A stretch of DNA of 5,104 bases from contig JAEORV010000176.1 in the NCBI GenBank assembly GCA_016840695.1, positions 1 to 5,104 on the forward strand, given 5' to 3'. This stretch comes from Promethearchaeota archaeon (GTDB lineage Archaea > Asgardarchaeota > Lokiarchaeia > Sigyniarchaeales > SOKP01). The stretch's first letter is position 1. Every line of letters starts with the position of its first letter. Shown here piece by piece: positions 1 through 5,104 of the stretch. Below the pieces are notes generated by a model. That model was not told where the DNA came from. It did not search any database and worked only from the letters and a program-made list of their open reading frames with translations. The translations under genes were made by a program, and so were the position numbers.

Positions 1-23
1 AAAAAAAAAGAGCATGTATAAAG

Positions 24-278
24 ATGAATTTCTTCGATAAAAGTGTTGAAGAAGCTAATGAAAGATGGGATCAATCAGAAGAATATAGGGAACAATTGTT
101 AGAAATTGCTAAGGACTATGATGAAAGAGAGAATGAAAGGCGCAAAAGAGAAGAACAGAAGAGACAGGTAGAATTAGAAAGAATAAGAAGAGAACAGCAA
201 ATAAGGCAACAAAGGTTACAAGAAGCAGAATATATAGAAAGTCGTTTAGAGCAAATTGAACGACAGATTAGTTCTTAA
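24..278 (+). CDS. Small charged coiled-coil protein, possibly 5'-truncated
   Basis: Encodes 84 residues from the first in-frame ATG. About a third of the protein is Glu or Arg, with many Gln and Lys. Residues 1-35 form a mixed acidic helix with aromatics (F3, F4, W15, Y21). From about residue 36 to 82 the chain is an almost uninterrupted Glu/Arg/Lys/Gln helix with spaced Leu and Ile, typical of a single alpha-helix or coiled coil. There is no cysteine, membrane segment or signal peptide, so it is probably cytoplasmic. The frame is open from ATG 24 back to the left edge with no stop, and no Shine-Dalgarno-like site precedes the ATG, so this may be the C-terminal tail of a longer protein. It ends 64 bases before the convergent iron-sulfur gene. 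I do not recognise a family, and composition this biased makes remote similarity unreliable. The function is unknown. Confidence 0.6.
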   Translation: MNFFDKSVEEANERWDQSEEYREQLLEIAKDYDERENERRKREEQKRQVELERIRREQQIRQQRLQEAEYIESRLEQIERQISS

Positions 279-299
279 GCAGAATATAAATAATTCGTG

Positions 300-305
300 T
301 TTTTT
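300..305 (+). terminator. T6 run after the coiled-coil ORF
   Basis: Six T residues lie 21 bases after the TAA stop at 276-278, followed by more T-rich sequence to 312. Archaeal RNA polymerase often terminates at U-runs without a GC hairpin, so this is a plausible terminator for the + strand transcript. The evidence is composition and position only. Confidence 0.4.
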
Positions 306-314
306 ATTATTTAG

Positions 315-321
315 AAAAAAA
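315..321 (-). terminator. T7 run (A7 on + strand) after the iron-sulfur gene
   Basis: Seven A residues on the + strand read as a T7 run on the - strand, about 21 bases past the TGA stop of the iron-sulfur gene. With the T6 run at 300-305 it forms a weak T/A inverted repeat, so the convergent gap may act as a bidirectional terminator. The spacing and run length fit archaeal U-tract termination. No GC stem is present. Confidence 0.4.
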
Positions 322-342
322 TAGTAATAAACAAAATATAAT

Positions 343-1461
343 TCATTCTTGTTCTATTTTTTTTGGAGTAATAACCACTTTTCTAAGACCAGTTCGTTCC
401 AAGGAAAGTGCCTTTGGATCTTGTGGACAAGCGTGAACGCACACGCCGCATCCAATACAAAGGTTTTCGTTAATTTGTGCAATTGAATCCACTATGTCAA
501 TGGCATCAACGGGACACTTTTCAACGCAAGTTTCGCATCCGACACACTCGTCTACATTAACTTTAGCTATGTAAGATGTTAAAGTACTTAAGGGTATTGC
601 GCCCATATGAAACATTTGGAAGGGGCCACAACAACACTTGCAGCAATTACAGATCGCTTCGATCTTTCCTTCTGGATTCGCGTGCACATGAAATACCTTA
701 TGAACTAATCCATAATCTTCCGCTTCTTTAAATATCTTCTTTGCTTCTTCTTTTGAAATTCGATCGCCAAAATTATGGTCAATGATGTGCTTTGCGCTCT
801 TATCAAAGAAGAAACAATTACGTTTTGGAGCCCCTAACTTGCAAGGATCGTCTATAAGATCTTTTTCGTGTCGGCAATAACAATGAGCCACGGCAATGTC
901 ATCGTAATTATCGATGTACTGAGACGCTTGTTCGTATGGCGTGATTATTTCAGCACCAAATTCAACTTCTTGTTCAACGGGAACGATTCTATCGATGGCA
1001 GGTAGCTTTTCAAACATTTTCACGATCGTATCGTAATTCTTTTGCGTACCTTCAACCATTTCCCCGTAAAATCTATGCCAGAGCTTTGCTAACTTGACAG
1101 ACTTCTCGTCCGTTTCTCCCTTTAATAAACAATATTCCATTAATCCCGGCCACGGTTGTAACAATCTATACACCCTCACACCAGCACTTTTAGACATTCC
1201 ACTTGAAAGGATTCCTCCATCTAATAGATCTTCGAGCATTTTATATATCGCATCGTCATCGTATTCATCCTTAATCCTTTCTTTAATTTGGTCAAACCTT
1301 AATGATGGCTTTTTGAAGACTTTTATCACGAACCTTCCTTGCTCTTCGTTCATTAAGATCTGTAGGATCTCAAGAAACGTGTCGCTTATAGGCACGGGAT
1401 TCGCTCCCGCTTTTGCAATCGTTCTTGCGACTTTATACCAGAAATTTTGATTTTCAGTCAT
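343..1461 (-). CDS. 4Fe-4S polyferredoxin-type protein with winged-helix-like N-terminus
   Basis: A 372-residue cytoplasmic iron-sulfur protein, probably an electron carrier or a redox-responsive factor in an anaerobe. Residues 25-100 have the helix-helix-wing pattern of a winged-helix domain (inferred from pattern). Residues 194-216 carry C194-x-C196, C207 and C216. After a linker containing an EEA...YGLVH-type segment comes a dense cluster, C271, C273, C274, C276, C277 and C278 followed by G279. The C-terminus is a bacterial-type two-cluster ferredoxin: C306xxC309xxC312xxxC316P and C335xxC338xxC341xxxC345P. This CxCR...C...C, CNCCxCCC, 2x[4Fe-4S] order is one I recall from a broad family in anaerobic archaea and bacteria, usually annotated only as 4Fe-4S binding protein. 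The physiological partner is unknown. No redox enzyme gene is adjacent. There is no signal peptide or membrane helix. The ATG at 1461 is supported by a coherent N-terminus. No clear Shine-Dalgarno site is seen. Confidence 0.93.
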   Translation of the reverse strand: MTENQNFWYKVARTIAKAGANPVPISDTFLEILQILMNEEQGRFVIKVFKKPSLRFDQIKERIKDEYDDDAIYKMLEDLLDGGILSSGMSKSAGVRVYRLLQPWPGLMEYCLLKGETDEKSVKLAKLWHRFYGEMVEGTQKNYDTIVKMFEKLPAIDRIVPVEQEVEFGAEIITPYEQASQYIDNYDDIAVAHCYCRHEKDLIDDPCKLGAPKRNCFFFDKSAKHIIDHNFGDRISKEEAKKIFKEAEDYGLVHKVFHVHANPEGKIEAICNCCKCCCGPFQMFHMGAIPLSTLTSYIAKVNVDECVGCETCVEKCPVDAIDIVDSIAQINENLCIGCGVCVHACPQDPKALSLERTGLRKVVITPKKIEQE

Positions 1462-1519
1462 GTGTATCAGCTTTATTATAAAACTATTAGAATAAATGAA
1501 GAATTGTTTTAAGATATTG

Positions 1520-1528
1520 TTATATATG
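1520..1528. promoter_or_regulatory. Candidate TATA element in the divergent intergenic region
   Basis: The 113-base gap between the iron-sulfur gene and the zinc-ribbon gene holds a TTATATATG/CATATATAA tract that looks like an archaeal TATA box on either strand. On the - strand a start about 25 bases downstream would give a leader of roughly 35 bases. On the + strand it would give a leader of roughly 25 bases before 1575. A second AT-rich element, TTTTATAA on the - strand at 1476-1483, sits only 15-22 bases before the iron-sulfur ATG, which is rather close. AT-rich background makes all of these tentative. Confidence 0.3.
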
Positions 1529-1574
1529 ATAAAATGACTATTTTTTTTATAAATTCAAATTAATTTCAGAGGAA

Positions 1575-2682
1575 ATGGTGGCGCAAAATTAGATATATTG
1601 AATATCAAATTATCATAGGAGACGCTCCTCCTGAATTACTTTCTAAAGACATCAGAGATTTAGCAAATTACGACTCGGACACTGAGTTTGAAGTTGATAC
1701 ACCAGAATTAGAGAAAGTTTCGCTTTATCCCGAAGGTGTAATACACCATCTCTCTGAAAAAAGCTACGCATGGAATTTTTCTTTAGTATATAGAAATAAA
1801 AGTTTTGATGTCATTAAATGGAAAACTTCCTTTGCTTGGAAAATTCCTTCGCGAGAATCAGAAGAGCTTTTAATAGAAAAAGCGTTATTTATCGGGGCAG
1901 TTGCGGGGATCTTTTTTATTCTAATAGACGAGGACATTGACGATAACTTCAATAAACTAGCGGACATCATGGATGTTTTCATTGAAAAAACGCAAAAAAA
2001 TGCTCCGTTTTTAGTCTATGGCATCATTGAAAACAAGCAAAAAATTGTAGAGTTGAAAAATAATCCAGAAATGCTGAAGAATCTGGCAGATATTAAGAAA
2101 TGGGTGGCTCAAAACGGTGGACACTTTAGATTAGAGAACCTAAATGAGGTTAGGATGAATTTAATGTACCTAATTAACGAATATTCGCATTTCATATTGA
2201 CAAAAATTCAAGCAAAAACTAATTATCCAAACCTTCAATTAGGAGAGGTCCATTTCTTGGATCACGAAGATTTAGCGGCATTAAAAGAGATAGAGGCCGC
2301 CCTAGCGGCACAAGCAAAAGCCGGTGAAACGGTAGACAATTTATTATCTCAATTATTCTTCACGCAACTAAAAAGACCCGAGTTTCAAGAGGAAGTACAT
2401 GCCCCTCAGGCAGAAGTGCAAGAAGAAGTGGTACAGGAGGAAGAAGTGATCAAACCACCTCCTTCGAAGATAAAAGTTATTCTCGAAGAAATTAGGAGAG
2501 GGATAAGAAGGCAATGTCCGAAATGTTTTAATAAGGATAGAAACATGATAAGAGAAGTTCTTGATAAAACTCATATAATCATGGAAAATCCAAATATTTT
2601 TGGCTTTAAATTTATCTGTGGCCAGTGCGGACACGAGTGGAGAACTGAAAAAGACTGGAAGGTTGAGACAGAAAATTCATAA
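1575..2682 (+). CDS. Putative degenerate Ras/Rab-like GTPase domain with C-terminal zinc ribbon (frameshifted near start)
   Basis: The intact frame gives 237 residues from ATG 1969, but the same frame is open and protein-like from 1564 with no ATG, GTG or TTG. An ATG at 1575 (or GTG at 1578) joins it if one A is dropped from the A4 run at 1585-1588, giving about 368 residues starting MVAQIRYIEYQIII. In that numbering, residues 5-210 follow the strand-helix order of a small GTPase: strand 1 ending IIIGD (12-16), paired strands around 66-90, a buried strand AGIFFILID (110-118), and a KKWVAQNGGHF segment followed by a last helix. The GxxxxGK[ST] P-loop, DxxG and a clean NKxD are all missing, so GTP hydrolysis is unlikely. 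Residues about 272-296 are an acidic, Pro-containing linker. C314xxC317 and C348xxC351G form a zinc ribbon. The fold is inferred from pattern only. The zinc ribbon is clear. A scaffold or adaptor role is a guess. No membrane segment is convincing. Confidence 0.75.
1585..1588 (+). other. A4 run, probable one-base frameshift site
   Basis: Reading from ATG 1575 gives M-V-A-Q-N and then TAG at 1590-1592. Removing one A from the run CAAAATT gives CAA-ATT and joins the start to the long open frame (from ATT 1588) that ends at 2682. Causes could be a sequencing or assembly indel, a real mutation, or programmed +1 frameshifting at the CAA-AAT-TAG context. The sequence alone does not decide between them. 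Confidence 0.6.
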
Positions 2683-2703
2683 AACATTTTATTTATAGAG
2701 AAA

Positions 2704-4923
2704 TTAGCTTTCTTTTAGAAGTACCAATTTTTTGCTATAAAACTTTATAAATTCACCATTCTCTTCTAATATTTTTCTTGTATTCTTTAGTGTTTTCATT
2801 TTTTCTTCGTATTCTTCTTCGTAAATCGTCAAGCTAATCTTATATGTTTCAAGATCCTTTTCTTCCAGATCAAGACGCTCTTGGAATTTATCGGGATTTT
2901 CTAAATATTCTTGATTTTGAATGTACTCTAAAGGAAGGTTCACGTTCAGTAATCTTAAATATCCAGAAAGCTTAGAGAGTATTTCATTTAAAATCTTGAG
3001 CGGTGTGAGTTTTATCTTGATTTTTTCCATTCTTCTTACGAATTTCTGTATTGGTTTGCTTATGGAGTATTCATCACTTTTCATTCCCATGATAATTGGC
3101 AATTTGATTGTACTATGCCTGTTCTTATTAGTAATGCTCATGAGCGTTCCAATGAGTTCTTCGTAATATTTATCAGCTTCCATGATTTTTTCGAGAATAG
3201 GGACGCCTATAGCGTTTAACAATGGTAATTCGCTTTTTGTTCGACCACGTGCCCACATCCATTCAAAATCGTTAAAAAAACTACTCAGGTTTTTAAATCT
3301 TTTTTCTATTATTTCTTTTGAATAACTCTCTTCGGCGGCTTTATCGTTAAGATAATCTCTTATTTTTCCCATTGAAGAATTGAATTTTATTAACATTTCA
3401 TGTTCCTTCCCTCTATGAAAATCTAAAAAATCCCCCGCCACGCCACCTTCTTCATCAACTGCAGCACTTTTTTTCCATTTTAGCAAGCTCACATCTATTC
3501 CTATCTTTTGAATGCTTTCTTCTTGAAAGGTGAAGATTTCTTCGCCAAATTTAAGTTTTGCAAGTTGTGGCATGATGTCGTTGTTAATTTTATCTATGAA
3601 GTCTTTATTCACGTGTTTTATGATGCTCTTTATGGTTACAGCTACTTCCTCGTCGTCTTTTTTCTTGGCAGCATTCAATAAAGCCCTGCTATATATGACC
3701 ATTTGATCTCCATGCGAAAGGGATTCTAAAATACGTCCAATGGTATCGACAATTGAAGTACATATTGGATCTTCGGTATAATCAACTAGAGTGCTTTTTA
3801 TTAGCATCCCAAAATTTATGATACCATCCCAGAGATCAAATATCGTTTGAGCACCGGGTATCACTAAAGGATCGTCGTAATAATCTGAAAGAACATTTAA
3901 CGGTTCTAAATCTTCAAATTCTTCTACTTCTTTTTGAGGGAAGAAGTAATGCATGAAAGCGTTCTTGGAATCAAAAATAGGCGCATCTCCTTCTTTTGCG
4001 TGCTTGACCATGTGTTTAAACATCTCTATAACGGAGAAATATTTTGATGCTTTCAGAGAGAGGTTAATTTCATTTGGGCCTATTTCTGAAAGGTATCTTA
4101 AAAATGGACCAATAAATTCAAGGATTTTGTTGAGAATTTCAGGGTCATCTTCATCAAGGCTAAGCTTGTATAATTCTCCTTCTAAAGAGGTTCTAAATTG
4201 TACGGACATGTTATTCAATGCTAAATCAACTTCAAATAGAGTATCGGTAGATCCTCCGAGTGTTTTTTCGAGGCTTTCCATCGCCCATTTGCCTCTCGTA
4301 GAGCGTGGTGCTATTTTCTGCTCCTCTTCAACTACAGTAGGTTTTGATTTGAGTTTCACGCTCATCTTGACTAAAAAATTATCAAACTCTTGCATCCGCG
4401 TGAAATTCGAGGCTTCTACTGCGTTATACTTGCTTATCATTTCTTCAACTAAGGCAATTTGATTTCTGAGTTCAGGATTCTCTAAATATTCTGAAAAGGT
4501 TTTCAGTGACTTGTCCGTTTTTGGCAGCAAGCTCCCGTCTGGAGAATTTTCAATTGTATTTTTCAAGCGCACTTTCATTTTTTCGATTTCTTCGTCGCTA
4601 TCAAGTACAACTGCTCTCTTTTCAGCGGTCATGACAATTTTTCTATTCATCACGGGATTTGTAATGTAGGATACATCTCCCAATTGTATCTTATATTGGT
4701 CCAGTTTACGGATTAACGCCTCCATTTTCACGAAACTACTAGATTTTGCGTTATTATAGAGGGTGATCATTTCATTAATAATTTTAGGCTTCTCATGCAA
4801 TTTAGGATGGCTTAAATACTTTCTAAAGGTCTCTAAATGGCTTTCTGAGGTAGGGAGAATGCCAAACCATTCTCTTCCACGCTTTTCTTGAATTTCCTTT
4901 TTTATCTTTTCAATCTCTTCCAT
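2704..4923 (-). CDS. Large helical orphan protein with duplicated N-terminal module
   Basis: Encodes 739 residues with no family I can name. The chain is highly charged, predicted mostly helical, has no signal peptide or membrane helix, and is probably cytoplasmic. Residues 2-81 and 111-191 are a duplicated module: both begin EEIEK, then share LPxxxxxLxTFxxYLxxPxL, ExMIxxYN, SxF and spaced Leu (about 19 identities in a 61-residue core). Residues 192-215 look like a linker. Residues 225-480 and 495-670 are helix-rich regions with scattered Trp and Phe (W365, W483, W555, W557) and no recognisable catalytic motif. Cysteine is nearly absent (C388 only). Residues 680-725 are Glu/Lys-rich and likely coiled coil. 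The ATG at 4923 is the first start after an in-frame TAG at 4933-4935, so the N-terminus is well bounded. No strong Shine-Dalgarno site precedes it. It converges on the zinc-ribbon gene. A structural or scaffold role is possible but not shown. Confidence 0.88.
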   Translation of the reverse strand: MEEIEKIKKEIQEKRGREWFGILPTSESHLETFRKYLSHPKLHEKPKIINEMITLYNNAKSSSFVKMEALIRKLDQYKIQLGDVSYITNPVMNRKIVMTAEKRAVVLDSDEEIEKMKVRLKNTIENSPDGSLLPKTDKSLKTFSEYLENPELRNQIALVEEMISKYNAVEASNFTRMQEFDNFLVKMSVKLKSKPTVVEEEQKIAPRSTRGKWAMESLEKTLGGSTDTLFEVDLALNNMSVQFRTSLEGELYKLSLDEDDPEILNKILEFIGPFLRYLSEIGPNEINLSLKASKYFSVIEMFKHMVKHAKEGDAPIFDSKNAFMHYFFPQKEVEEFEDLEPLNVLSDYYDDPLVIPGAQTIFDLWDGIINFGMLIKSTLVDYTEDPICTSIVDTIGRILESLSHGDQMVIYSRALLNAAKKKDDEEVAVTIKSIIKHVNKDFIDKINNDIMPQLAKLKFGEEIFTFQEESIQKIGIDVSLLKWKKSAAVDEEGGVAGDFLDFHRGKEHEMLIKFNSSMGKIRDYLNDKAAEESYSKEIIEKRFKNLSSFFNDFEWMWARGRTKSELPLLNAIGVPILEKIMEADKYYEELIGTLMSITNKNRHSTIKLPIIMGMKSDEYSISKPIQKFVRRMEKIKIKLTPLKILNEILSKLSGYLRLLNVNLPLEYIQNQEYLENPDKFQERLDLEEKDLETYKISLTIYEEEYEEKMKTLKNTRKILEENGEFIKFYSKKLVLLKES
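2728..2733 (+). terminator. Possible T-run terminator for the zinc-ribbon gene
   Basis: The zinc-ribbon gene and the convergent 739-residue gene are only 21 bases apart at their stops (2683-2703). The gap holds TTTTATTTA but no long T-run. The first T6 on the + strand lies at 2728-2733, inside the 3' end of the opposite gene. If it is used, the two transcripts overlap tail to tail. This is weak evidence based only on composition. Confidence 0.2.
4351..4593 (-). repeat. Module copy 2 (residues 111-191 of the 739-residue protein)
   Basis: Second copy, offset from the first by 109 residues. It opens with EEIEKMKVRL and contains SLLP, TFSEYLENPEL, VEEMISKYNA, SNF and a closing VKL. A 29-residue linker without repeat character (residues 82-110) separates the two copies. 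Confidence 0.7.
4681..4920 (-). repeat. Module copy 1 (residues 2-81 of the 739-residue protein)
   Basis: First copy of an ~80-residue internal repeat. It opens with EEIEKIKKEI and contains GILP, TFRKYLSHPKL, INEMITLYNN, SSF and a closing IQL. The duplication shows at the protein level and has diverged well beyond recent DNA duplication. The phase and order of conserved positions are kept through the whole unit, with one gap near residue 20. Confidence 0.7.
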
Positions 4924-5104
4924 GCGACCATTCTATGAAGTTCTTAAAACGATCATGGAAGAATATATTGATAAATGTTTACTTTCCAACAAGAAGATTT
5001 GGATTAATAGTAAGGTTTTTAAAACTGGATTAATGATTAATCTCACTGTTCTTATCACTATTTTTAAGTTTTGGGTGTTAATAATTAAAATAGAATACTC
5101 TGAT
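4922..5104 (+). CDS. Doubtful partial ORF open to the right edge
   Basis: An ATG at 4922 opens 61 codons with no stop before the window ends. A second in-frame ATG is at 4955. The first 25 residues (MRPFYEVLKTIMEEYIDKCL...) look protein-like. Residues about 36-55 are rich in Ile, Leu, Val and Phe and could be a membrane helix, or simply AT-rich noise. The ATG overlaps the start codon of the - strand gene within the palindrome CATG, which would leave both genes no separate promoter. That argues against the 4922 start and weakens the whole call. The remaining sequence here shows no RNA gene or repeat. The function is unknown. Confidence 0.22.
   Translation, partial: MRPFYEVLKTIMEEYIDKCLLSNKKIWINSKVFKTGLMINLTVLITIFKFWVLIIKIEYSD
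4961..4976 (-). promoter_or_regulatory. Candidate AT-rich promoter of the 739-residue gene
   Basis: The - strand reads TTTATCAATATATTC about 40-50 bases before the ATG at 4923, which could hold a TATA-like element giving a leader of roughly 20 bases. A second candidate, TTTTAAAAAC on the - strand at 5015-5024, would give a leader of about 70 bases. Neither has a recognisable upstream BRE, and the background is very AT-rich. Confidence 0.2.

Noticed and set aside
1..9. A9 run at the left edge, considered as a terminator or promoter element
   Set aside because: It is cut by the window edge and may be inside a coding frame, so no role can be supported.
1094..1450. A 118-codon + strand open frame opposite the iron-sulfur gene
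   Set aside because: It lies wholly antisense to a gene with clear motifs. Its Ser/Ile/Leu-rich translation is what the complement of a charged coding sequence gives.
1534..1563. A nine-codon ORF (ATG 1534 to TAA 1561) in the same frame as the zinc-ribbon gene, considered as its true start or a leader peptide
   Set aside because: The TAA at 1561 separates it from the gene, and its translation is only AT-rich residues. The start at 1575 with one base removed gives a more protein-like N-terminus.
1764..1982. A 72-codon - strand open frame
   Set aside because: It is antisense to the upstream part of the zinc-ribbon gene and its Ser/Lys/Ile-rich translation has no domain character.
2368..2634. 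An 88-codon - strand open frame
   Set aside because: It is antisense to the linker and zinc ribbon. Its Phe/Leu/His runs are the complement of the Glu/Lys codons on the other strand.
2921..3166. An 81-codon + strand open frame with hydrophobic stretches resembling membrane helices
   Set aside because: It is nested antisense in the 739-residue gene. The hydrophobicity follows from the complement of Lys/Glu/Asn-rich codons.
3953..4462. A 169-codon + strand open frame
   Set aside because: Long for chance but fully antisense to the 739-residue gene, which has protein-level internal repeats in this very region. The + strand translation is Ser/Leu/Ile-rich with no motif.

Overview
The window is AT-rich and reads as a piece of an archaeal chromosome, most likely from an Asgard (Lokiarchaeia-like) archaeon. 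This is inference, not proof. It rests on the lack of clear Shine-Dalgarno sites, short T-runs without GC hairpins at gene ends, an anaerobe-type polyferredoxin, and a protein resembling the degenerate small-GTPase-like proteins abundant in Asgard genomes. No rRNA, tRNA, CRISPR array, insertion sequence or phage gene was seen.

Layout, left to right. (1) A short, very charged coiled-coil ORF on the + strand (24-278) may be the tail of a gene beginning outside the window. (2) A 64-base convergent gap carries T-runs on both strands. (3) A 372-residue iron-sulfur protein lies on the - strand (343-1461), with a probable winged-helix N-terminus, a cysteine-rich middle and two C-terminal [4Fe-4S] motifs. 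(4) A 113-base divergent promoter region follows. (5) A + strand gene (about 1575-2682) encodes a putative nucleotide-binding-dead Ras/Rab-like domain joined by an acidic linker to a C-terminal zinc ribbon. Its reading frame continues without a stop for over 125 codons upstream of its first in-frame ATG (1969) and joins a good start only through a one-base shift in an A4 run at 1585-1588. (6) A 739-residue protein of unknown function is on the - strand (2704-4923), with a duplicated ~80-residue N-terminal module. (7) The last 181 bases hold its upstream region and an ORF open to the right edge that is doubtful as a gene.

The genes alternate in strand (+, -, +, -), so none share an obvious operon and each is probably transcribed alone. 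The only plausibly shared control region is the divergent one between the iron-sulfur gene and the zinc-ribbon gene. Nothing in the sequence ties the four products to one pathway. The most interesting items are the pseudo-GTPase/zinc-ribbon protein with its frame problem and the large repeat-bearing orphan protein.
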